Assembly (NCBI RefSeq): GCF_002153425.1
Contig: NZ_KZ119600.1
Span: forward strand, 217,072-281,071
DNA from: Litchfieldia alkalitelluris
Lineage (GTDB): Bacteria > Bacillota > Bacilli > Bacillales > Salisediminibacteriaceae
DNA: 64,000 bases
Direction of reading: 5' to 3'
Part shown: one piece after another, positions 17,344-27,537 of the stretch
Numbering within the stretch: the stretch's first letter is position 1
How the letters are laid out: the number at the start of each line of letters is the position of its first letter
Translations under genes and position numbers: made by a program
Notes under the pieces: generated by a model
What the model was told of the DNA's origin: nothing
The model's database searches: none
The model's input: only the letters and a program-made list of their open reading frames with translations

Positions 17344-18385
17344 ATCTCGTACCAGATCAAGGGGGGAATTAGGTATGAGAATGGGCGGAAGTGTGAATTT
17401 CACCAAATCAAAAGTCGATCAGGTATGAGAATTGGAAAAGTGTGAATCTCATACCAGATCAAGGGCCGATCAGGTATGAGAAAGTGAAAAGTGAGAATCT
17501 CATACCAGATCAAGGGTCGATCAGGTATGAGAATTGGAAAAGTGTGAATCTCATACCAGATCAAGGGCCGATCAGGTATGAGAAAGTGAAAAGTGAGAAT
17601 CTCATACCAGATCAAGGGTCAATCAGGTATGAGAACTGGAAAAATCCGAATCTCATACCAGATCAAGGGCCGATCAGGTATGAGAAAAGAAAAATCCATA
17701 ATCTCATACCAGATCAAAGGTCAATAAGGTATGAGAACTGGAAAAATCCGAATCTCATACCAGATCAAGGGTCGATCAGGTATGAGAATTGGAAAAGTGT
17801 GAATCTCATACCAGATCAAGGGCCGATCAGGTATGAGAAAGTGAAAAGTGAGAATCTCATACCAGATCAAAGGCCGATCTGGTATGAGAAAGTGAAAAGT
17901 ATGAATCTCATACCAGATCAAAGGTCGATCAAGTATGAGAAACAAGAAAATGTGAATCTCATACCAGATCAAGGGCCGATCAGGTATGAGAACAGGAAAA
18001 AGAAGAATCTCATACCAGATCAAGGGTCGATCAGGTATGAGAATGAGAAAAATGTGAATCTCATACCAGATCAAGGGTCGATCAGGTATGAGAATGAGAA
18101 AAATCCGAATCTCATACCAGATCAAGGGTCGATCAGGTATGAGAATGTGAAAAGTGAGAATCTCATACCAGATCAAGGGCCGATCAGGTATGAGAAAAGA
18201 AAAATCCAGAATCTCATACCAGATCAAGGGTCGATCAGGTATGAGAATGTGAAAAATGTGAATCTCATACCAGATCAAGCGTCGATCGGGTATGAGAATG
18301 TGAAAAGTATGAATCTCAGACCAGATCAAAGGCCGATCAGGTATGAGAATGTGAAAATCCAGAATCTCATACCAGATCAATCGAC
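17344..18385. repeat. 51-bp tandem hairpin array 2 (about 20 units)
   Basis: From 17447 to 18365 the phrase TCTCATACCAGATCAAGG recurs every 51 bases exactly, with two imperfect units before it (17344 and 17398, the latter two bases short). Each unit folds as TCTCATACC-A-GATC, a loop of about 7, GATC-A-GGTATGAGA: a 13-pair stem with one A-A mismatch. A variable 16-base spacer (for example GAAAGTGAAAAGTGAG) separates hairpins. Frames are open on both strands (plus 17442-18431, minus 17721-18380) because the 51-base unit lacks stops; no ribosome binding site supports either. It sits between convergent genes. Confidence 0.92.
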
Positions 18386-18509
18386 GCCCGCGATACCTCG
18401 ATATGATAGGGAATACCCCGCCTATACTTAATAGCCTTTACAAACTAGCATCAGATTCTGAAACAAGATCATCCCCGTTTTGCCCTGGAAGTTACTCCAG
18501 TTACTCCAG

Positions 18510-20459
18510 TTACTCCATTTCATCTAGCTGCAGTTCTTCCCATTCTTCCATTAATGCTTCAATGTTAGTTTTTGCTTTTTCGAGTGATTCGTTAATTTCA
18601 AGGGATTTTTCGTGGTCTTGAAAGATCTCAGGGTCACAAAGATCTTCTTCCCATTGAGCAATTCGTTCCTCTTCCTGCTCAATTTCCTTCTCTAATTCTT
18701 CGATTCTTCGCTGGCGTTGGCGCTGCTTTTTCTTGAGCTCTTTCTCTCGCTCATAATCTTGCTTCGTTTGTTGTTCGACCTGGCCAGGTGCAGGATCCTT
18801 TCTACTAGGTGACTGCTCTTTATCCTTTAACTCCTCAAGTTTTTTCCACTCTTCCTGCTCAAGTTTCTTTGCTAGATAGTAGTCGTAGTCGCCTAAGTAG
18901 TTAGTAATCATCTTAGGGGATAATTCCACAACCCTAGTAGCCATGCGATTTACGAAATAGCGGTCGTGGGAGACGAAGAGCAGTGTGCCAGGGTAGTCAA
19001 TGAGCGCAGATTCTAAAACCTCTTTACTATCCAAGTCTAGATGGTTTGTAGGCTCGTCCAGAATTAATAGGTTGGCTTTCTTCATCATTAACTTTGCTAA
19101 TGCAAGGCGGGCTTTTTCTCCACCACTTAAATCGTAAACGATCTTTAAAACATCTTCGCCACTAAACAGGAAGTTTCCAAGAATAGTTCTTATGTCCTTT
19201 TCAGGTGTTTGAGGATATTCATCCCATAATTCTTGGAGAACTGTCTTGTTCGATGTGAGTTCCGTTTGTTCTTGATCATAATAGCCAATAGTAACGTTAC
19301 TGCCGTATTGAATATTTCCTTCCAGAGGTGCAATTTTCTTAGAGATGGCTTTAATAAGCGTGGATTTACCTATTCCGTTAGGTCCGATTAAAGCAACACT
19401 TTCTCCTCTAGTTAATTTCAAATTGATGTTTTCAATAAGTGTTTTACCACCGTAGCCGAGCTTTAAATGATCTATGGAAAGAACGTCATTCCCACTTTGT
19501 TTTATGATCTCAAATCTAAAGTTCGCAGAAGCATCGTCGTCTTGAGGACGGTTCTTGACACTTATTTTTTCGAGTTGTTTCCGTCGACTTTTTGCACGAT
19601 TACTGGTGGAGGCACGGGCAATATTCCGTTGTACAAAATCCTCCAGTTTTTTAATTTCATCCTGTTGTTTTTCAAAATTCTTCATTTCTATTTCTAAGCG
19701 CTTCGCTTTTTCAGAAAGATAATTACTATAGTTACCTGTGTATTTCACAGTTTTATTAAAGGAAAGCTCGTAGACTTGATTCACGACATTATCTAAAAAG
19801 TAGCGGTCGTGGGAAACGATCAAAATTGCCCCGTCATATCCAGATAAATAGTTTTCCAACCAAGTAAGTGTTTCAATATCTAAATGGTTCGTAGGCTCAT
19901 CAAGAATCAATAAGTCAGGCTTTGTTAATAAGAGCTTTCCAAGGGCTAGACGGGTTTTTTGTCCACCACTCAAAGAACTAATTTTCGTTGCGTAATCAAA
20001 GCTAGCAAAATTGAGTCCCGATAGGATACCGCGAGTATCAGCTTCATACTGATAGCCACCTTGATCTTTAAAGTCCTGCTGTAATTGGTCATACTCCATG
20101 AGGACTTTCTCGTAATTTGGGTTCTCAGTATCACTCATTTTTTCTTCTAAACGACGTAAAGCTTGTTCCATTTTTTGAAGGTGTTCAAATACAGTCATCA
20201 TTTCATCCCATATAGATCGGTCGGATTCCAAGCCACTATCTTGGGCAAGATAACCAATACGAGCGTCCTTTGGTATGATCAAATCTCCAGTATCAAAAGA
20301 CATTTCACCTGCAATTATTTTTAATAGAGTTGACTTTCCAGCACCGTTTCGACCAACGAGGGCGACGCGATCCCGGCTTTGTACTTCTAATTTAACATTT
20401 GATAATATTTCTTCAGCACCAAAGGATTTGGATAACTGAACACATTGTAATAGAATCAT
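18510..20459 (-). CDS. ydiF: ABC-F family ATPase, YdiF type
   Basis: ABC-F proteins are soluble twin-ATPase factors that bind the ribosomal E site and rescue or tune translation. This 649-residue protein has two ATP-binding domains: Walker A GRNGAGKST near residue 38 and GPNGIGKST near 350, signatures LSGGQKTRLALGK and LSGGEKARLALAK, and two LILDEPTNHLD Walker B motifs. The linker between the domains (240-320) is basic, and a charged coiled coil follows from about 540. Length and position next to moaC and rex match B. subtilis YdiF. It is convergent with the upstream membrane-protein gene across array 2. The stop is followed by a 9-bp tandem repeat (GGAGTAACT) that repeats in-frame stop codons. 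Confidence 0.92.
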   Translation of the reverse strand: MILLQCVQLSKSFGAEEILSNVKLEVQSRDRVALVGRNGAGKSTLLKIIAGEMSFDTGDLIIPKDARIGYLAQDSGLESDRSIWDEMMTVFEHLQKMEQALRRLEEKMSDTENPNYEKVLMEYDQLQQDFKDQGGYQYEADTRGILSGLNFASFDYATKISSLSGGQKTRLALGKLLLTKPDLLILDEPTNHLDIETLTWLENYLSGYDGAILIVSHDRYFLDNVVNQVYELSFNKTVKYTGNYSNYLSEKAKRLEIEMKNFEKQQDEIKKLEDFVQRNIARASTSNRAKSRRKQLEKISVKNRPQDDDASANFRFEIIKQSGNDVLSIDHLKLGYGGKTLIENINLKLTRGESVALIGPNGIGKSTLIKAISKKIAPLEGNIQYGSNVTIGYYDQEQTELTSNKTVLQELWDEYPQTPEKDIRTILGNFLFSGEDVLKIVYDLSGGEKARLALAKLMMKKANLLILDEPTNHLDLDSKEVLESALIDYPGTLLFVSHDRYFVNRMATRVVELSPKMITNYLGDYDYYLAKKLEQEEWKKLEELKDKEQSPSRKDPAPGQVEQQTKQDYEREKELKKKQRQRQRRIEELEKEIEQEEERIAQWEEDLCDPEIFQDHEKSLEINESLEKAKTNIEALMEEWEELQLDEME

Positions 20460-20603
20460 GGTTATTCATCCTCTGCAACTATCATTGCTATCAACGTTAG
20501 TTTACAGGAATAAACAGCATTGTAGCAACTCATTTAGAAAGATATGCAGATTGTGAAACAATAGTGTACAATAGAAGAAGAGACTGACAGGGGGATACTT
20601 AAA

Positions 20604-21086
20604 ATGGGTTCATTTACACATTTTAATGAGCAAGGTAGGGCAAAGATGGTCGATATATCTGATAAGAAAGAGAGCATCAGAACTGCTGTAGCTAAAGGAA
20701 GTATAGAAGTTAATCAAGATATTTATGAAGGAATACAAGGGGGGAAGATGAAGAAAGGCGATGTCCTGTCTGTTGCACAAGTAGCTGGAATAATGGCTGC
20801 TAAAAATACTTCACAATGGATTCCCATGTGTCACCCGTTATCGTTATCAGGTGTGAACATTCATTTTGATTGGGAAATAAGTGAACAAACCTACATTCTA
20901 CATATTGAAGCAGAGGTTAAAACGAAGGGGAGTACAGGTGTCGAAATGGAAGCTTTGACAGCTGTGTCTGCTACTGCCTTAACCGTGTATGATATGTGCA
21001 AAGCAATCGACAAGGGAATGGTCATTGGCCGTACATACTTAGAAGAAAAGACAGGCGGGAAGAGTGGGGACTTTAAACGCAGTTAG
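20604..21086 (+). CDS. moaC: Cyclic pyranopterin monophosphate synthase MoaC
   Basis: MoaC converts the MoaA product to cyclic pyranopterin monophosphate in molybdenum-cofactor synthesis. The 160-residue protein has [14 protein letters not shown] at the start, [19 protein letters not shown] (77-95) with the active-site His, [18 protein letters not shown] and the catalytic Lys/Asp pair in MCKAIDKGM. The ATG follows GGGGGATACTT closely enough for initiation. It is divergent from ydiF and followed by rex, as in B. subtilis. No other moa or mob genes are in the window. Confidence 0.95.
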   Translation: MGSFTHFNEQGRAKMVDISDKKESIRTAVAKGSIEVNQDIYEGIQGGKMKKGDVLSVAQVAGIMAAKNTSQWIPMCHPLSLSGVNIHFDWEISEQTYILHIEAEVKTKGSTGVEMEALTAVSATALTVYDMCKAIDKGMVIGRTYLEEKTGGKSGDFKRS

Positions 21087-21140
21087 TAGTGCATATGAAA
21101 TCATTGTTATGTAAAAATTTTTATGTGGAGGGGAGTTATT

Positions 21141-21776
21141 ATGGATATCGATCAAGCTAAAATACCACAAGCAACTGCAAAGCGATTACCTTTATACTAC
21201 CGTTTTTTAGAAAACTTACATGCATCAGGAAAACATCGTGTCTCCTCATCTGAATTAAGTGAAGCAGTAAAGGTTGACTCCGCAACTATTCGCAGAGATT
21301 TCTCATACTTTGGTGCCTTGGGGAAAAAAGGTTATGGCTATAATGTAAATTATTTATTATCATTCTTCCGTAAAACATTAGATCAAGATGAGGTAACGAA
21401 AGTAACGTTAGTTGGGGTAGGTAACCTAGGAACAGCACTAATGAACTATAATTTTTCCAAAAACAACAGTACTAGAATTGAAATGGCATTCGACGTAGCA
21501 GAAGATAAAGTCGGGAAAAAAATTGGAAGCGTTCCCATTTATCATTTGGACGAGTTCAAGGAGCGTGTGGCTAATGAAGTGGAAGTTGCAATACTAACTG
21601 TTCCAGCCAACGCAGCTCAGCAAATCGCCGATCAATTGGTAGCTGGTGGAATTAAGGGGATTTTAAACTTTACGCCAGCAAGATTAACGGTTCCAGACGA
21701 TGTTCGAGTTCATCACATTGACCTATCAGTGGAACTACAATCATTAATTTACTTTTTAAGACATTATCCAATTTAA
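21141..21776 (+). CDS. rex: Redox-sensing transcriptional repressor Rex
   Basis: Rex represses fermentation and respiration genes and leaves DNA when NADH rises. The protein has an N-terminal winged helix ([26 protein letters not shown], 42-67), a Rossmann NAD(H) fold with [13 protein letters not shown] near 92, and a C-terminal swapped helix ([13 protein letters not shown]). I start at the ATG at 21141 behind GGAGGGGAG; the in-frame ATG at 21123 precedes that site. Length, 211 residues, is normal. A terminator-like hairpin follows at 21799. Confidence 0.95.
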   Translation: MDIDQAKIPQATAKRLPLYYRFLENLHASGKHRVSSSELSEAVKVDSATIRRDFSYFGALGKKGYGYNVNYLLSFFRKTLDQDEVTKVTLVGVGNLGTALMNYNFSKNNSTRIEMAFDVAEDKVGKKIGSVPIYHLDEFKERVANEVEVAILTVPANAAQQIADQLVAGGIKGILNFTPARLTVPDDVRVHHIDLSVELQSLIYFLRHYPI

Positions 21777-21798
21777 AAAATGTAATGTAATAAATATC

Positions 21799-21843
21799 AA
21801 GAGGCTATTGGGTTCATGTATAGGACCCTGATAGTCTTTTTTT
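21799..21843 (+). terminator. Terminator after rex
   Basis: An imperfect hairpin (AAGAGGCTATTGGGTTC pairing with GGACCCTGATAGTCTTT) is followed by a T run starting near 21837. Confidence 0.75.
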
Positions 21844-21882
21844 GATTTTTAAATGCGCAATCATAATCATGTTAGGGTTGCT

Positions 21883-22256
21883 AGGAAATGCGGCCTAGAA
21901 TATGGGAAATGTTTGAACTTAGTCCGCAATTTGAGAAAATGGGGCCTAGATTATGAGGAGTGGTTGAACTTAGTCCGCAATTTAAGAAAATGCGGCCTAG
22001 AATAAGGAAAATGGCAGAACTTAGTCCGCAATCTGGGAAAATGTGGACTAGGATAAGGGAAATGGTTGAACTTAGTCCGCAATTTGAGAAAATGCGGCCT
22101 AGAATATGGAAAATGGTTGAGCCTAGTCCGCAATTTGAGAAAATGCGGACTAGGAATAAGGAAAATGGCAGAACTTAGTCCGCAATCTGAGAAAATGCGG
22201 CCTAGAATATGGAAAATGGTTGAGCTTAGTCCGCAATTTAAGAAAATGCGGACAGA
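21883..22256. repeat. 51-bp tandem hairpin array 3 (about 7 units)
   Basis: CTTAGTCCGCAATTTGAGAA recurs at 21918, 21969, 22020, 22071, 22122, 22173 and 22224, exactly 51 bases apart, with a partial unit before. Each unit pairs TAGTCCGCA(ttt) with (aaa)TGCGGACTA or TGCGGCCTA, then a spacer of about 20 bases of the type GAATATGGAAAATGGTTGA. It shares period and hairpin-plus-spacer design, but no sequence, with arrays 1 and 2. Short frames on both strands are side effects of the 17-codon period. Confidence 0.9.
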
Positions 22257-22625
22257 AATATATGTATTTGCAGGATCTATTCCACATTGTTAGGAAATGT
22301 ATTCAAGATCCTAGCTATTGGTTTCAATTCTTAAAAATCTTAATTTCCCACACATCGACAACTATCTCATGGTATAGTTATATTAATGTTTCGACTATCG
22401 AAGTGAATTTCAACAGACAGGATTACCGCCGTAGTAGGTTTACACACAACAGTGGAAGTACTATCATAAGTAGGATTAACCATAACAATGGAAATAACAT
22501 CATAACTAGGGTTAACCTATACAACAACAGCGATAATTCGAACATAAGTGAAAGCGACAAAACAAAACAAACTTCAAACTTAAAATAACACTACCAAAAT
22601 ATTTAATTGTGCAGGTGACTACATA
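22257..22625. other. Intergenic stretch upstream of the MFS gene
   Basis: About 370 bases with no gene I can support. A frame at 22220-22588 begins in array 3 and encodes low-complexity Asn/Ser/Thr text with no ribosome binding site. The stretch near 22370-22390 (ATGGTATAGTTATATT) could hold a -10 element for the MFS gene, but no matching -35 is clear. Confidence 0.5.
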
Positions 22626-24038
22626 GTGAGTAAAATACCGCAAAAATGGCTTGTCATTATTACAGTGCTTTTAGGAACGTTTACAGTAATTCTTAATAAC
22701 AGTATGTTAAACCCAGCTGTACCTCATCTAATGAATGTGTTTGGGACAGATGCAGTCGCAACGGGGTGGATCATCACCATCTTTATGGTAACGATGGGGA
22801 TTACAATGCCGATTACAGGATACCTTGGTGATAGAATTGGGAAAAAACAGCTCTATATGCTAGGACTCTTGTTATTTGTTATTGGCTCACTGTTAGGCTC
22901 TATTTCATGGAGCTTACCATCATTAATTGTATTTCGCGGACTTCAAGGAATCGGCGGAGGCATGATGATGCCAATTGCTATGGCATTAATATTTGAAGTT
23001 TTCCCAAGAAAAGAGCGGGGCTTGGCTACAGGGGTTTATGGGATCGCCGCAATGATGGCGCCAACGATTGGGCCTACATTAGGTGGAGTCATTATTGAAA
23101 TGGGGAGCTGGCAATGGCTATTTCTTTGTAATATCCCAACAGGAATACTAGGGCTAGTCTTTTCAGCAATCTATCTAAAACGAACAGTGAAAGTTACTAA
23201 TATATCATTTGATCTATCTGGATTTGTTACTGTGACGCTTGGAGTAGGAGCAATTTTATTTGCCTTGGCCAGAGTATCGGAGTTCACCCACTTAAGGGAT
23301 CCATTGAATATTCTATTATTTATTCTAGGTGCATTTGCTATGTGGCTGTTTATTAGGATCGAAAACAACAAGGAACAGCCTTTACTAGATTTGTCGATTT
23401 TTAAAGTGCCAGCATATACGTATTCCGTATTAGTAGGAAGTGTTAGTTCGATCAGCTTGTTTGGTGGAATCTTTCTTTTACCATTACTAATACAAAATGT
23501 ATACGGATATGGAGCGATCATGACAGGACTAACCTTTTTGCCATCCGCACTACTGACGGGGATTTTTATGACAGTAGGGGGACGTGCTTTAGATAAAAAG
23601 GGACCATCCTTAGTTGTTACTTTAGGTTTGTCTCTTATTGCATTAGCAACAGTATTTCTCGGATTTTTGTCAATGGAATCAGGCCTATGGATCATTTTCT
23701 TGTTAAATGCCATAAGAGGGATAGGTATGGGGCTGAGTACGATGCCATCAACTACGGCTGGAATGAATGCGATACCTGAGCAGTTTGTATCTAGGGGCTC
23801 TGCCATGAACAATGTTTTAAGGCAGATGAGTTCTTCCTTAGGAATTGTGTTCTTTTCAATCTACTTTGAAGTGAGACGCTCACAGATTGAGGCCGTTAAT
23901 GGATTAACGATTCAAGAGGCGAGCCTACAGGCGATCAATGAAGGTTTTATTGTAATGGCAGTTCTTACCATTATCACTATTCCACTTGGACTTTTATTAG
24001 GGAAAGAATATAAAAAACAACAGCAGAAGGAAAACTAG
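22626..24038 (+). CDS. MFS drug transporter, DHA2 (EmrB/QacA) type
   Basis: This 470-residue membrane protein has about 14 hydrophobic segments, as expected for proton-coupled DHA2 drug exporters. Motif A is seen as GYLGDRIGKKQLY (65-77), and motif C as GPTLGGVII after residue 150 in the fifth segment. The most likely role is efflux of a toxic compound; the substrate cannot be read from sequence. The start is GTG at 22626 behind CAGGTGA. No regulator gene is adjacent. It lies between rex and ydiK, where I recall tatAy-tatCy in B. subtilis, so it may be a later arrival. Confidence 0.88.
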   Translation: MSKIPQKWLVIITVLLGTFTVILNNSMLNPAVPHLMNVFGTDAVATGWIITIFMVTMGITMPITGYLGDRIGKKQLYMLGLLLFVIGSLLGSISWSLPSLIVFRGLQGIGGGMMMPIAMALIFEVFPRKERGLATGVYGIAAMMAPTIGPTLGGVIIEMGSWQWLFLCNIPTGILGLVFSAIYLKRTVKVTNISFDLSGFVTVTLGVGAILFALARVSEFTHLRDPLNILLFILGAFAMWLFIRIENNKEQPLLDLSIFKVPAYTYSVLVGSVSSISLFGGIFLLPLLIQNVYGYGAIMTGLTFLPSALLTGIFMTVGGRALDKKGPSLVVTLGLSLIALATVFLGFLSMESGLWIIFLLNAIRGIGMGLSTMPSTTAGMNAIPEQFVSRGSAMNNVLRQMSSSLGIVFFSIYFEVRRSQIEAVNGLTIQEASLQAINEGFIVMAVLTIITIPLGLLLGKEYKKQQQKEN

Positions 24039-24048
24039 GGAAAACGAG

Positions 24049-24103
24049 GGGACGGTTCTTGCGTTTACAATTGTCCGACAATTGTAAACGCAAGAACCGT
24101 CCC
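24049..24103. terminator. Perfect 26-bp hairpin between convergent genes
   Basis: GGGACGGTTCTTGCGTTTAC plus AATTGT (24049-24074) is followed by CCG and then its exact complement (24078-24103). It sits between the stop of the MFS gene and the stop of ydiK, so it can end transcription from both sides. The GGGACGGTTCT core resembles a repeat I recall from other Bacillus genomes. Confidence 0.8.
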
Positions 24104-24108
24104 TATGT

Positions 24109-24318
24109 TTATTTCTTTTTGTCTTCCGAGTTTTTTAACTTACTAGCAAGGGAGAAGTAGCGGAAAGCAATCATGAAATCAATTGCAGCTACTGCCATAA
24201 ATAGAATGGTGAAGAAATCCCATTCACCTGTTCTGTTTGTCTGATGAATCGCAAAAAACACTAATGAGACACCGAAAAAGAAGTATAAATATCCTGTAAC
24301 CCGCGGAGATCTAGGCAT
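24109..24318 (-). CDS. ydiK: YdiK family small membrane protein
   Basis: This 69-residue protein has two hydrophobic segments (about 10-25 and 34-52) and a charged C-terminus (KLKNSEDKKK). Its function is unknown. Its size and its place directly after ydiL and near groESL match B. subtilis YdiK. The ATG is adjacent to the ydiL stop, and its GGAGG ribosome binding site lies inside the end of ydiL, so the two are probably co-translated. Confidence 0.85.
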   Translation of the reverse strand: MPRSPRVTGYLYFFFGVSLVFFAIHQTNRTGEWDFFTILFMAVAAIDFMIAFRYFSLASKLKNSEDKKK

Positions 24319-25050
24319 TTAAAAATAACCTCCAATAATTGAGTATAGAAAAGACTGCATATCTTCCATTTGATCCATGATTCGTTGCAGGTCTTCTCCA
24401 AAAATAACTTGCACAATCATGACAAAGGAATTGATACCTGCATGGGCCATGATTGGGACAATAATTCGTTTTGTTTTCACATAAAGGAATGCGAAGACGA
24501 CGCCAACAACTAAATATCTTAATAGGTGCTCGAAGTCCATGTGAACAACTGCAAATACGAAACCACTAGCAAGTGCTGCAATCCAAAAACCGAAGCGCTT
24601 ATAAAGGCTGCCGAAGATGACCATCCTGAATACAATTTCCTCCATAATAGGTACAAATACGGCTACAACGATCATGAGGAGTGGAACAGCTGTTGCTAAT
24701 TCGACGATAAATTGCGTGTTTTCTGACTCAGGTTCAATTCCGAATACACCCATCTCAATTAATCCTACAATGATTTGGGCGAAATAGGCCATGAAGAAGC
24801 CTAAGATGATCCAAAGTACTGTTTGTGAGGTATCAGCTCGATCTCTGATAAACTCATGATCAGGTTTAGCAGTGACTGATAAAAATAAGATGACAAAGAA
24901 TCCGATGGAAAAGCAGATTAGAAGGGTGGTTCCTGCCAGTTCAGCCTCTGTTCCACTATAGCCTAGTTCAACTAATAATGGGATAACAACTGCAGGACTT
25001 AACTGCATTAATATAAAGCTAATTAAAATAAGCCAGTATCTTCTATTCAA
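24319..25050 (-). CDS. ydiL: CPBP-family intramembrane protease, YdiL type
   Basis: CPBP (Abi/Rce1-like) proteins are integral-membrane glutamic proteases. This 243-residue protein has about seven hydrophobic segments and the three motifs of the family: EEIVFR near residue 136, FAVVH near 167 and HAGIN near 205. The substrate is unknown. The start is TTG at 25050, with AAAGGAG nine bases upstream. It is divergent from groES and shares its upstream region. The position matches B. subtilis ydiL. Confidence 0.9.
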   Translation of the reverse strand: MNRRYWLILISFILMQLSPAVVIPLLVELGYSGTEAELAGTTLLICFSIGFFVILFLSVTAKPDHEFIRDRADTSQTVLWIILGFFMAYFAQIIVGLIEMGVFGIEPESENTQFIVELATAVPLLMIVVAVFVPIMEEIVFRMVIFGSLYKRFGFWIAALASGFVFAVVHMDFEHLLRYLVVGVVFAFLYVKTKRIIVPIMAHAGINSFVMIVQVIFGEDLQRIMDQMEDMQSFLYSIIGGYF

Positions 25051-25314
25051 TGTTAAATCTCCTTTTTATAAATTGATCCGCTATGGCTATTTGTATAATG
25101 AACTTGTTTCATTTATACTTTAATTTGTTTCATCACACAATTTTTGATACTTTCTATTGATATGTGTTGGTTAATTCGTACTTATTTTACCATATGTCAA
25201 ACATTGTCTCGAATAAGAAGGCTTTTCGTATCAAGATGAATATTTTACCAAAGATATGCCGAATCTATATGTGGAAATTTTAAAATTTTTTTACATAAAA
25301 CATAATCAAAATAC

Positions 25315-25349
25315 TTGCAAAAAAAAATTCATTTGATTATTATTATAAT
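25315..25349 (+). promoter_or_regulatory. Probable sigma-A promoter of groESL
   Basis: TTGCAA at 25315-25320 and TATTAT at 25338-25343 are 17 bases apart; a perfect TATAAT at 25344-25349 overlaps but would be 23 bases from that -35. It lies just upstream of the CIRCE operator, as expected for a HrcA-controlled promoter. Confidence 0.65.
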
Positions 25350-25353
25350 TGTG

Positions 25354-25380
25354 TTAGCACTCATAAAGGTCGAGTGCTAA
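25354..25380 (+). promoter_or_regulatory. CIRCE operator (HrcA binding site)
   Basis: TTAGCACTC (25354-25362), nine bases, GAGTGCTAA (25372-25380): a perfect CIRCE element. HrcA bound here would repress groES-groEL until heat or unfolded-protein stress occupies GroE. Confidence 0.98.
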
Positions 25381-25453
25381 TAATAAAATTATAAATCGCG
25401 CAGATCAACATTTGTTGGGGCTGCCGCAATAAATTTAAAGGAGGGTGTTTTCC

Positions 25454-25738
25454 TTGTTAAAACCATTAGGAGATCGTTTAGTAATTGAGTTGGTAGAACA
25501 AGAAGAAAAAACAGCTAGCGGGATCGTTCTTCCTGATTCAGCAAAAGAAAAGCCACAAGAAGGTAAGGTTGTTGCAGTAGGTACTGGACGCGTTACTGAA
25601 AATGGTGAGCGTGTAGCACTAGAAGTGAGTGCAGGAGACGCTATTATTTTCTCTAAGTATGCAGGTACAGAAGTGAAGTACGAAGGCAAGGAATATTTAA
25701 TCCTTCGTGAGTCTGACGTATTAGCTGTGATTGGCTAA
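25454..25738 (+). CDS. groES: Co-chaperonin GroES
   Basis: GroES caps the GroEL ring. The protein begins [12 protein letters not shown] and has [20 protein letters not shown] (the mobile loop region, about 19-38) and [20 protein letters not shown]. The start is TTG at 25454, placed by homology and by AAAGGAGGGTG nine bases upstream. At 94 residues it is full length. It is followed by groEL after 78 bases and is under CIRCE control. Confidence 0.97.
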   Translation: MLKPLGDRLVIELVEQEEKTASGIVLPDSAKEKPQEGKVVAVGTGRVTENGERVALEVSAGDAIIFSKYAGTEVKYEGKEYLILRESDVLAVIG

Positions 25739-25780
25739 TCACCTTATTTTTTAGAAAAGCAGAACTAAAATCGATTCTGA

Positions 25781-27454
<1,674 letters not shown>

Positions 27455-27462
27455 ACTGCCCC

Positions 27463-27490
27463 TCAAACCCTTGATACGACTGGGTTTTGG
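27463..27490 (+). terminator. groESL terminator
   Basis: TCAAACCC and GGGTTTTGG form a short stem around TTGATACGACT. It is weak for a terminator but rightly placed ten bases after groEL. This region is also the likely attachment area for the adjacent integrase. Confidence 0.6.
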
Positions 27491-27508
27491 AGTAAGGTGA
27501 GAGTGAAA

Positions 27509-27528
27509 TGCTAACATTTTGCTAACAT
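27509..27528. repeat. Direct repeat TGCTAACAT x2, possible integrase arm sites
   Basis: TGCTAACAT occurs at 27509-27517 and 27520-27528, 11 bases apart (one helical turn), just downstream of the integrase stop at 27538. Short direct repeats in this position are typical arm-type sites for phage integrases. Confidence 0.5.
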
Positions 27529-27537
27529 GAGGTAAAA

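Noticed and set aside
20551-20571. Rex operator upstream of moaC (TTGTGAA...)
   Set aside because: The left half TTGTGAAA fits, but the right half (GTGTACAA) does not match TTCACAA and the spacing is off by one.
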